Assembly (NCBI GenBank): GCA_011037195.1
Contig: JAAEAF010000188.1
Coordinates: 38,158 to 102,157, forward strand
Reading direction: 5' to 3'
Source: Triatoma infestans
Taxonomy: Eukaryota; Arthropoda; Insecta; Hemiptera; Reduviidae
DNA: 64,000 bases
Shown: positions 50,129 to 57,819 of the stretch, one piece after another
How positions within the stretch are numbered: the stretch's first letter is position 1
Layout of the letters: each line of letters opens with the position of its first letter
The notes under the pieces: generated by a model
Told to the model about the DNA's origin: nothing
The model's input: only the letters and a program-made list of their open reading frames with translations
Databases searched by the model: none
Program-made: the position numbers and the translations under genes

Positions 50129-50639
50129 GTGAGTATAGTTAATTTATTACAGTTTCGGCATAATATTATATATGAATCTTTCAATAAATAAAGATGCAAA
50201 CACATGTGGTTTTAGTTTTAATATGGTGAATTTAAATGAATCTCACAATTAGCCTATTATTCAACATAACCCAACAAGTTTTATATGTGACCCATTTTTT
50301 TTCCTTATTGACTGCCGGCAGGAACAAATTCTTTGTCTTTTGAGAGCAAAAATTTTTAGTACTGAAAGGTGTAAACCTTTATTTGGTATTTAATCCGTGG
50401 TAGCATGCATATATCTTTTATTCTTGACTGGTTTCGGATTTTCAAAACATCATGAAAGCAAATTTATTAAGTTGGTGTAGAGAGTTGACTTTAACGCAAT
50501 GTTTATGTTACACTCGACATTTGTTGTTTTGTTGATTGTATGTATGTGTAGGAATAAAATATGCATGCGTTTATGCATGTTACGACGGGTAAAATACCAG
50601 ATGTTATCCAGCACATATTCAATTTATTTTCAATCTTTG

Positions 50640-50940
50640 TGGATGTAACTTGGCGCCATGTAACTTCTTGAGAAGACCAAACAGAATGAAATATAATGGT
50701 GCAAGATCCAGGCTATGTTTTGCAGCAAAACTTCCCAGCCTAATCTTTCAATACTTTTAAGAGAAGATTGCCGAATATATGGGTGAACGTGTTGCTGGAG
50801 AAGAGTAATTCTTTAGTCGGCAATCCATGTCGTATTTTTAAGGATAGCAGTTTTCTTTGAAGCAGATTTAGTGACGGAGTTGGCGATTTCATCGATTGTT
50901 CTCCAAGTTTCAAAGTAGATTTACTTAATCAACCACTTTT
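50640..50940 (-). pseudogene. Possible mariner transposase remnant
   Basis: Minus strand contains DLAPLYFILFGLLKKLHGAK, resembling the catalytic DLAPSD-type block of mariner transposases, with degraded sequence before it. No ends found. Confidence 0.38.
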
Positions 50941-51109
50941 GAATTAATCTACCCACTTATAGAAGTTCATAAAATTCATACAACTTACATTGTAACTGCT
51001 TCAGCATTCGGGAATAATTTCAACTCTCAGTAATCTTTTCACAAAGGACTCGCAATCATTATATGAATCATTGAAAGTAGAGGGGAAATGGCGGTTCTGG
51101 GACACCTTT

Positions 51110-51520
51110 TTTGTCGTCGAACTGGATGAGCACTTAAGCCACGCCCACTACCCCCACTCCTCTCCAACTGACCAATCATCGAACTGGACGAGCCCTTAGG
51201 CCACGCCCACTTACCCCCACTCCTCTCTAACTGACCAAACACTGAACTGGACGACCCCTTAGGCCACGCCCCTTTACCCCCACCCCTCTCCAACTGACCA
51301 ATCATCGAACTGGACGACCACTTAGGCCACGCCCCTTTACCCCCACTCCTGTCCGACTGACCAATCATCGAACTGGACGACCACTTAGGCCACGCCCACA
51401 TACCCCCACCCCTTTCTAACTGGCCAATCATTGAACTCGACGTGCATTTAAGCCACCCCCCTCTCCCTCTCCAACTGACCAATCATCGAACTGGATGAGT
51501 GTTTAGGCCACGCCCAATTC
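51110..51520. repeat. Tandem 63-bp repeats with CCAAT and GGGCGTGGC boxes
   Basis: About six and a half units with starts at 51172, 51235, 51298, 51361, 51424 and 51479. Each has CCAATCATCGAACTGG, CCACGCCC and a CCCCCACTCC tract. The 63-bp period keeps one frame open on the minus strand, but the composition is that of an enhancer-like satellite, not a protein. Confidence 0.88.
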
Positions 51521-51526
51521 TCCTTC

Positions 51527-51618
51527 TATAAACCAAGATGGCGGCTATGTGACGTCATTAAGGTCTGCTCAAATGCGCATTCTGGTGAGCTATAAATGTA
51601 CTACCCTGTATGACGTCA
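51527..51618 (+). promoter_or_regulatory. Promoter-like cluster next to the 63-bp repeats
   Basis: TATAAA (51527-51532), AAGATGGCGGC (51535-51545, a YY1-type site) and TGACGTCA (51550-51557), with a second TGACGTCA near 51612. No rightward gene starts here, so its target is unknown. Confidence 0.4.
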
Positions 51619-51639
51619 CACCACTGCTAACAAAATTTG

Positions 51640-52870
51640 GACGTATTGAGACGTACCATGCAATATGACATGTCTCAACATGTTCATTTTAATTTTTTTC
51701 TTACTAATGCTTAATATCTATAAAAAAAATACTTGATTTGTACAAACTTGCAACAGAAAGTATCTAAACATGACGTCACACCACTGCTGACTTAATTGTA
51801 TTATACTGAGCCTGTCTATTTCATATTCTCGCCAAAACTTGGAAAAATACTAGATTTGTACGTATTGCGTCATACCATGCAACATGACATGTCTCTACAT
51901 GTTCATTTTAATTTATTTCTTACTCTTGCTAAAATATCGAAAAAAATACTAGATTTGTACGTATTGCGTCATACCATGCAACATGACATGTCTCAACATG
52001 TTTATTTTAATTTATTTCTTACTCTTGCTAAAATATCGAAAAAAATATTTGATTTGTACAAACGTGCAACAGGAAATGTCTCAAAATGACGTCACACCAC
52101 TGCTAACTTAATTGTATTATACTGAGCCTGTCTATTTCATATTCTCGCCAAAACTTGGAAAAATACTAGTTTTGTGCATACTTGCAACAGAAAATGCCTC
52201 AACATAGCCGAACATTGCTGAAGGTAACCGAACTGAAACCGACATGTTCTGACAGGCATGTAATAAAACATATTTGATGACGTCACTCCATTGCTAAACT
52301 TAATTCTATTATACTGAGCATGTTAAAGCCTGTCTATTTCATATTCTCGCCAAAACTTGGAAAAATACTAGATTTGTACGTATTGCGTCATACCGTGCAA
52401 CATGACATGTCTCAACATGTTCATTTTAATTTATGTCTTACTCTTGCTAAAACATCGAAAAAAATAAAATACTAGATTTGTACGTATTGCGTCATACCAT
52501 GCAACATGACATGTCTCAACATGTTCATTTTAATTTATTTCTTACTCTTGCTAAAACATCAACAAAATACTAGATTTGTACGTATTGCGTCATACCGTAC
52601 AACATGACATGTCTCAACATGTTCATTTTAATTTATTTCTTACTCTTGCTAAAACATCGAAAAAAATAAAATACTAGATTTGTACAAACTTGCAACAGAA
52701 AGTATCTAAACATGACGTCACACCACTGCTGACTTAATTGTATTATACTGAGCCTGTCTATTTCATATTCTCGCCAAAACTTGGACATATACTAGATTTG
52801 TACGTATTGCGTCATACCGTGCAACATGACATGTCTCTACATGTTCGTATCAACTTACTTCTTACTCTTG
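51640..52870. repeat. Compound minisatellite of two interleaved ~100-120-bp units
   Basis: Unit A (period about 99-103 bp, seven copies) carries adjacent palindromes TGACATGTCT and CAACATGTTC. Unit B (about five copies) carries ATGACGTCACACCACTGCT and TATTATACTGAGCCTG. The order of units is irregular. It forms the left flank of the Polinton-type genes. Confidence 0.88.
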
Positions 52871-53005
52871 TTAAAATATGGGAAAATAAATAGTGAGTCA
52901 TACTTGAGTTATTTTATTATTTATTTAATGTATTACATACATTATGTACAGTTTTACATCAATATTCTTCTTACAATTGTCTAAACCTGGAGAAATATTA
53001 GATTT

Positions 53006-53084
53006 GTACCTTTTTTAGTTCGGCATTATGCCTTAAGCCTCTTCACCGCGTCAAGGTAAAGGTACATCGAAGAGGTTATTTTTT
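53006..53084. repeat. ~75-bp border element, copy 1
   Basis: Same element beyond the 3' end of the 99-residue ORF, between its A/T-rich 3' flank and the minisatellite. With copy 2 it brackets that ORF in direct orientation. Confidence 0.85.
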
Positions 53085-53221
53085 TATTTATTTAATAGTT
53101 ACAAATACAATGAAATTGAAACAGAAAAATGAAGTAATCTTTATTGACAAACTAAAAGAATTTTCTCAAAATATATAAAAGAACTTTCCACAATATTATA
53201 AAAAAAAATGTTCACACATGC

Positions 53222-53312
53222 CATTCAAAGTTTGGAGGTGTTTCCACCACGCCAGTGACTTCATTCAGGGTTTAGGGGTGTTTCCACCACGCCATTGACC
53301 CAACATTCAAAA
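53222..53312 (-). repeat. Two 42-bp-type hairpin repeats after the 99-residue ORF
   Basis: Two diverged copies of the same unit as at 54275-54410, again directly after a stop codon, with the GGTGTTTCCACC hairpin core kept. Confidence 0.8.
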
Positions 53313-53318
53313 CACAAT

Positions 53319-53618
53319 TTAAATAAAACGTAAGTCATGTCGTCTTCCCTTCATACCCAAGTAAACTAATGAAACAAATTCTGTATCATCGTTATTGTAG
53401 CGGTCGATAAACTCCAATGATAATTCAAATCGCTGCGGTAAAAATATTTTCAGCTCATCGCCATCACTCTTCGCCAAACAAGCTACAGTTCTATCTCCAT
53501 ACTTGGTTTTAACCCTTTCAAGTTGGACAATAATGTATGGCTCACCAACAACAAGTTCTGTCACAGGACAAAAGGTCCGTTTCTCATTTAGCTCACTCAA
53601 CACTTTTTGGAATTCCAT
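53319..53618 (-). CDS. Small protein, possible OB-fold/ssDNA-binding
   Basis: The ATG at 53618 gives 99 residues to TAA at 53321-53319. The sequence alternates beta-strand-like segments (PYIIVQLERVKTKYG, RTVACLAKS, ELKIFLPQRFEL, EFVSLVYLG), a layout compatible with an OB fold and so with ssDNA binding during protein-primed replication. I recall similar short proteins in arthropod Polinton-like loci but cannot name the family. It has its own CCAAT/CRE/TATA promoter at 53680-53728. It is flanked on both sides by the same ~75-bp element, and its 3' side carries two 42-bp-type hairpin repeats. The frame is intact. Confidence 0.55.
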   Translation of the reverse strand: MEFQKVLSELNEKRTFCPVTELVVGEPYIIVQLERVKTKYGDRTVACLAKSDGDELKIFLPQRFELSLEFIDRYNNDDTEFVSLVYLGMKGRRHDLRFI

Positions 53619-53679
53619 CTTAAGATGTGCACAACACAAGTTATAATAATGAACTAATGAAGAGCAGTAGAGCTTTGCC

Positions 53680-53728
53680 TTTATATAGATATTCTCCCCA
53701 CCCTATGACGTCACTTTAACTAGCCAAT
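53680..53728 (-). promoter_or_regulatory. Promoter of the 99-residue ORF
   Basis: CCAAT motif (53724-53728 on plus), perfect TGACGTCA (53706-53713), TATATAAAGG (53680-53687) and a TTCATTAG initiator about 30 nt on. The order is the same as at the polymerase promoter. Confidence 0.68.
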
Positions 53729-53833
53729 AGAATTGAGAGTTGTATCCCCTCCCCGCCCAAATCTTGCATCATAAATGAAAAAGAACCTATCTCTACATGA
53801 TCGATACCCTATATTTTGTTTTCCTATTAAACT

Positions 53834-53853
53834 AAGCATGCCAGAACATGTCC
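53834..53853. promoter_or_regulatory. p53-family response-element-like site
   Basis: AAGCATGCCA followed without spacer by GAACATGTCC matches two RRRCWWGYYY half-sites in 19 of 20 positions. It is 100-150 bp upstream of the 99-residue ORF promoter. Function is not shown. Confidence 0.35.
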
Positions 53854-53904
53854 AACAGCATATCGTAGCCTATTCTGTCAAGTCAAACATGTCGGAACTT
53901 GCAT

Positions 53905-53983
53905 GTACCTCTCTTAGTTCGGCATTATGCCTTAAGCCTCTTCACCGCGTCAAGGTAAAGGTACATCGAAGAGGTTATTTTTT
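53905..53983. repeat. ~75-bp border element, copy 2
   Basis: Almost identical to 53006-53084. It contains GGCATTATGCC (perfect palindrome) and arms CCTCTTC/GAAGAGG that can form a larger stem. It lies between the 3' region of the nuclease-like gene and the promoter of the 99-residue ORF, next to a long T-rich tract. Confidence 0.85.
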
Positions 53984-54274
53984 TTTATTTTTTATTTTTT
54001 TATTTTTTTTTTATTTTTTTATACAATATAAATATACGAAAAAATAAACAAAAAAATTATCTTCAATTTATTACAAAAAATAGAAAACTTTGAAAATATA
54101 AATAAAAAATTGAACCTTCTAAACATAAAATTTATCTTCAAATTATATACAAAGTACATACAGTTTTCGTTTAGGGCAAAGAAAGAAAACATTTCAAAAG
54201 AATAATATTGTTTCTATGCTAAGAGAAATATTTTAAGTAGGATTGATTGGAAATCTAATTTTCTTTCATTCACA

Positions 54275-54410
54275 CACTCAAGATTTAGGGGTGTTTCCAC
54301 CTCGCCAGTGATCCAACACTCAAGATTTAGGGGTGTTTCCACCTCGCCAGTGATCCAACATTCAGGGCTTAGGGGTGTTTCCACCTCGCCATTGGCCCAA
54401 CATTCATAAC
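54275..54410 (-). repeat. Three tandem 42-bp hairpin repeats after the nuclease-like gene
   Basis: Three copies of a 42-bp unit (14 codons if translated, as ECWITGEVETPLNL). Each holds GGTGTTTCCACC, a stem-loop extendable to six pairs (GGGGTG/CACCTC, one G-T). It starts at the 3' end of the nuclease-like frame. Confidence 0.85.
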
Positions 54411-54912
54411 AAATCTCCAAAATCAGTCCAATTTAAATTTAGCCATGTACTTAAAGCCTCTGTTCGATACTGAGTACATTTCTCTTTAGAATTATTATGC
54501 ATAATGCAATGGCTACCTTTCTCATCTACGATGAGTGAATCAATTTTTGGGCAACCAAAATCTTCCAAGTTTACTACAAAACATCTGTATAAATGTTGTA
54601 ATAGAAATCTTTTCTTTTCTAGACCCTTAACGAAAACAAATTTATATTTGCAATCAATAAACTTGAAAATATCTCTAATAAGTCATATTCAACCTCCCCA
54701 TATTCCCATTTAATTTTATGATAGTAATTTTCTAGCCAATAGTTTGTTCTTTTACTTTTATCAGTTTGTTTATATGGTTTTGGTGGTTTAAATATCCAAT
54801 GTCTTGACGACTTGAATGCATGATCATAAAGAGAAAATTCTTTAATAATAAAACCTCCCAGGCTATCGACAAAGCACTGGAAGTCTGCTATCACTACATC
54901 TGCCGAAGCCAT
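54404..54912 (-). pseudogene. Accessory protein of possible nuclease fold, one frame change
   Basis: The ATG at 54912 (Inr TTCAGT overlaps it) opens VVIADFQCFVDSLGGFIIKEFSLYDH and RTNYWLENYYHKIKWEYGEVEYDLL, and stops at 54619. From about 54655 another frame carries on with KFVFVKGLEKKRFLL and FVVNLEDFGCP to TGA at 54404, completing about 168 residues. I recall this layout as a recurrent, uncharacterized arthropod protein family. The pattern of acidic residues after hydrophobic strands suggests an RNase H-like/DEDD exonuclease-like fold, but the motifs are weak and this is inference. One frame change near 54655 breaks it. Three 42-bp hairpin repeats begin right at its 3' end. Confidence 0.55.
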
Positions 54913-54941
54913 ACTGAACACTAACCAAAAGTTTCTCCTCC

Positions 54942-54948
54942 TTTTATA
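54942..54948 (-). promoter_or_regulatory. TATA box of the nuclease-like gene containing the capsid stop codon
   Basis: GGTATAAAAGG on the minus strand; the capsid TAA (54946-54944) is inside it. TTCAGT occurs about 33 nt on, touching the ATG at 54912. Confidence 0.65.
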
Positions 54949-56179
54949 CCAAACGTCGGACTATACCTGTCAACGGGTTATACTCGACAACTCTATCGTG
55001 TATAATAAGACAAAAAGCTGTAGTCTGAGCCGGGAAATTTCTTTTAGATTCAAATTCTAACCTTACATCAACCGGCCACTTTTGATCGATTCAGACTGTT
55101 TGGAACAATCAATAATAACCAATTGTGATTTCTCTTTAAAGTTTACTAAACAAGACAAAGGTTGTGTATATTCACCATAATATGATGTCTGGAAAGAAGT
55201 GTACATATGATAAAGCAGGGCATACCTATTGGACTCAAAATCAATATTCAAATCATCTACGGATAAGATTTACAGTTTAAATAAAGTTGCACATTTGATA
55301 AGTTACAGTGATCAAACTGGCTGGAATCTTTTTCAGAATTATTAGATCTATTTGTTTGAAAAGCAAAGATTATATAGCGCGGTTTTTCCAACTGACTTGT
55401 AGTTTTTACCGACCAAATATGTCGTTTAGTGGCCGGCAACAAAGGATAGTCGTAAAGTTCCCAATTTCTAAACCCAAGTGAAAATACCTTTTCTGATTTT
55501 AGATGACGCATGAGAGCCAATCTCTGATGTTCATTTACTGTAACATAAGGTATCTTCCAGGAAACATTTAACAATTCAATTTTACATTTTTCCAAAACTC
55601 CTTCCGGTTGACCGTCAATGGGTGGTTGCCTAATAGTAATGTAAGAGTTTTCATCTTGTCTACTTCTAACAAGAATCAGCTCCTGCTTAACATTCATTAT
55701 AATTTTCTGATAATCTTCACAGAATCCCAGTAAAACGGAGAGAGGAACGCATAAATTAAATTCACCCCGTTCTGAAGTAATACTTAATGAGGGTAACACC
55801 AACCCCAGTTTTCTAAGTATCGAGAACCGGACCTAAGTGAAACCAAATTTTTTAGTGTACAAGCGATGCCTGGATTTCTAACACGATCTATTTCAACTCC
55901 ACTCAGCTCATATCGTATTTCATCAAATAAAAATGCAAAAGAATTATTGGTTAATTTTGAAAAATGAGAAACTGTTGAACCATCTTCTTTTAAAAATTTG
56001 CCCTCAACATAGAGGATACTCTGACCGGGCAATGTGTACAAGTCCTGGTGTTGCATACTAATACGTATCTCATCACCTTGAAGAAGTTTTGATGAAGCAT
56101 ATGGATGATGAGAATGAAACTCTATCCCTTCAATTGAATTATCAAACGAGGTAGTTTCTTCTAAATCTAAGATTTCCAT
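54944..56179 (-). pseudogene. Major capsid protein gene, three frame changes
   Basis: The ATG at 56179 starts an open frame to 55784 (MEILDLEETT; SILYVEGKF; FDEIRYELSGVEID), which continues in a second frame from about 55802 to 55257 (PLSVLLGFCEDY; ELILVRS; RLALMRHL). A third frame runs from about 55251 to 55063 (YALLYHMY; VIIDCSKQ) and a fourth ends with TAA at 54946-54944. Together about 410 residues are conserved as a Polinton-type double jelly-roll capsid. Each break sits in a short run of G or C and looks like a one-base loss. That fits either decay or consensus sequencing errors. Its final TAA is inside the next gene's TATA box. Confidence 0.8.
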
Positions 56180-56328
56180 ATCGGAGATAAGACGTAATAA
56201 CCGGCTGCTTGAAGAAAGCGAATATTACTCTTGGTTAACGATGTGCTCTCGCCAACTGTCCTCACTGGAATGATACTTTTTCTCCCAGCCCCCGCTGCTT
56301 TATATACTTTTCTGAGATCCAATCCCAT
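56167..56328 (-). CDS. Small 53-residue ORF overlapping the capsid start
   Basis: The ATG at 56328 opens 53 codons ending TAG at 56169-56167. It begins MGLDLRKVYKAAGAGRKS, is basic in its first half and has an LTKSNIRFLQAAGYYVL segment near the C-terminus. Its last 13 nt overlap the start of the capsid frame. It is the first ORF after the TATAAATA box at 56373-56380 and a TCATT initiator, so it and the capsid gene probably share one mRNA, the capsid being reached by leaky scanning or reinitiation. Position suggests a minor virion protein. I do not know its function, and its reality rests on position and composition. Confidence 0.6.
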   Translation of the reverse strand: MGLDLRKVYKAAGAGRKSIIPVRTVGESTSLTKSNIRFLQAAGYYVLSPIWKS

Positions 56329-56372
56329 TGCTGCCTAGGAATCAAATGAATTCGTGACAATAGTGCAGTCTC

Positions 56373-56380
56373 TATTTATA
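56373..56380 (-). promoter_or_regulatory. TATA box of the small ORF/capsid transcript containing the protease stop codon
   Basis: CTATAAATAG on the minus strand; the protease TAA (56378-56376) is inside it. A TTCATTTG initiator lies about 32 nt on, before the ATG at 56328. Confidence 0.65.
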
Positions 56381-56828
56381 GTAAATCCAGCAGGAACAGT
56401 AAACAAAGTTGTCCACAGTTGTTACTTCTGACACTTTGATATAGCTTCCGATTTGATGAAATTCGACAACCTTTCATATAGCGCACAAGTTCACTAGGTG
56501 GTCTTGTTCCACTGCTGTCAAAAAATCGAACTAATTTTCCCATTTTCTTATAACAAACCCAATGAGTTCCTTTACCATAGCTTGTGTCCAAATTAAAGAT
56601 AGCACGCTCGTTTTTCCATGGTTTTCGAGGGAGTTCATCGCTCATAAACACTCCTCTAAAACGCGGAATTTTATGTGCCTTTGCTAATCTGATTAAATCG
56701 AAATTACTTAATCTCATTCGTGGCAAAGTTGATAGAATTTTTTTCGCATTACTGCTCAGCTTAGAAAGATGTCCTCCTATCCGCTTAGGAGTTGGGATGA
56801 CCCGCTTCTTCACTCTAGCACGTCTCAT
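56376..56828 (-). CDS. Adenain-like cysteine protease (virion maturation)
   Basis: 150 residues from the ATG at 56828. Family active-site elements are visible: His89 in GTHWVCY, Asp104 in RFFDSSG, the oxyanion Gln131 in LYQSV and nucleophile Cys138 in NNCGQLC. The first ~35 residues are a strongly basic extension (RRARVKKRVIPTPKR) ahead of the protease fold. Such enzymes (peptidase C5-like) cleave capsid precursors in adenoviruses and Polintons. The frame is undamaged. The TAA stop lies inside a TATAAATA box serving the 53-residue ORF and capsid gene. Confidence 0.87.
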   Translation of the reverse strand: MRRARVKKRVIPTPKRIGGHLSKLSSNAKKILSTLPRMRLSNFDLIRLAKAHKIPRFRGVFMSDELPRKPWKNERAIFNLDTSYGKGTHWVCYKKMGKLVRFFDSSGTRPPSELVRYMKGCRISSNRKLYQSVRSNNCGQLCLLFLLDLL

Positions 56829-56860
56829 GATGAAATGTTCTCTTTTCAGATATAATTTGC

Positions 56861-56867
56861 TTTTATA
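56861..56867 (-). promoter_or_regulatory. TATA box of the protease gene containing the integrase stop codon
   Basis: TATAAAAG on the minus strand; bases 56865-56863 of the box are the TAA stop of the integrase. The protease ATG is 35 nt downstream. Confidence 0.65.
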
Positions 56868-57792
56868 AGTTTACGTTCTTGATGTCCTCCCATGTGTTGT
56901 GTGATTTGTCAAAGCCTAACCATTTCACAAAAACCTTATCACCTTTCCTTTTGATAACCTTCTCTACTAGATAACAGTTGGGATGCTTCACTAATTGTAG
57001 CTCTTCTTGATAAAAACCACCGGCAATGGATTGCCCTCTTTCATCTTTCAGATGGTATGTTACAGGTACAGTTTTTCTAACTTCAGCAATGTTAAATATT
57101 TCTGTTGACCATGAAGGCTGGTAACCTTTAGCAAACTGTGCTTTATATTTGGATATTCGAACAGCATCACCAACTTTAAATTTAGCAGGCCTTGTTGAAG
57201 CAGGTTTCTTTTCGTACACATCTCGTAAAAGTTGAGCTTCAATTTCATGTCCATATACATCTGCTGGTGCCATTTTAATCGTTCTATGTTTTGTATTATT
57301 ATATTTACTGACCAGAGAGTGCAGTATGGGTAACCAAGTATAATTGCCTTGCAAGCTAAATTTCTTCCACATTGCAGATTTTAGTGTACGATTAAATCTC
57401 TCCACTATTGAAGCTTTCAAGTTGCTATAGGTTGAATAGTGGTTAATGTTGTTAACTTTCATGAGCTTTCCAAACAACTTATTGTAAAATTCTTTACCGT
57501 TGTCTGTCTGCAAGTTATTTGGCTTTCGTTCAGTTAATATCTTCTCGAATGCTTTAGTCACTTCAGCTGCTGTCTTATTCTTTACTGGAATAACCCAAGC
57601 ATATTTAGAGAAGCAATCTATTACAGTGAGTAGATACTTGTACCCTTTATTAAGGCGAGAGTATGGAATTAATTCAACCAAATCTGCTTGCCATAAGTCA
57701 TCAATTCCTTTTAGAAGTACTGATCTCCTCTTGAAAACTCTTCTAGCTGGTTTGTGCAGTTCATGCACGATCTGTTCCTTATCGGATGTCAT
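56863..57792 (-). CDS. Retrovirus-like DDE integrase with C-terminal chromodomain
   Basis: The ATG at 57792 gives 309 residues. The rve fold shows D37 (LWQADLVE), D97 (LQTDNGKEF) and E131 (SIVERFNRTLK), with the usual H/N-rich loop NHYSTYSNLK between. Residues about 205-255 form the SH3-like tail (FKVGDAVRISKYK). Residues about 275-305 are a chromodomain (YLVEKVIKRKGDKVFVKWLGF), which in such integrases guides insertion to chromatin marks. The frame is intact and all three catalytic acids are present. Its TAA stop is embedded in the TATA box of the protease gene. Confidence 0.95.
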   Translation of the reverse strand: MTSDKEQIVHELHKPARRVFKRRSVLLKGIDDLWQADLVELIPYSRLNKGYKYLLTVIDCFSKYAWVIPVKNKTAAEVTKAFEKILTERKPNNLQTDNGKEFYNKLFGKLMKVNNINHYSTYSNLKASIVERFNRTLKSAMWKKFSLQGNYTWLPILHSLVSKYNNTKHRTIKMAPADVYGHEIEAQLLRDVYEKKPASTRPAKFKVGDAVRISKYKAQFAKGYQPSWSTEIFNIAEVRKTVPVTYHLKDERGQSIAGGFYQEELQLVKHPNCYLVEKVIKRKGDKVFVKWLGFDKSHNTWEDIKNVNL

Positions 57793-57819
57793 GATGAAAT
57801 GAGGAAATCTTCTGGTGCA

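Noticed and set aside
51039..51482. 147-codon open frame with 21-residue repeats on the minus strand
   Set aside because: It is the translation of a 63-bp satellite; composition and motifs fit regulatory repeats, with no start context or family.
51640..52870. CRISPR array
   Set aside because: Repeats are contiguous ~100-bp minisatellite units with no spacers, in a eukaryotic genome.
54214..54420. 68-codon frame reading ECW-GEVETPL repeats
   Set aside because: It translates the 42-bp hairpin repeats and begins out of frame inside the end of the nuclease-like gene.
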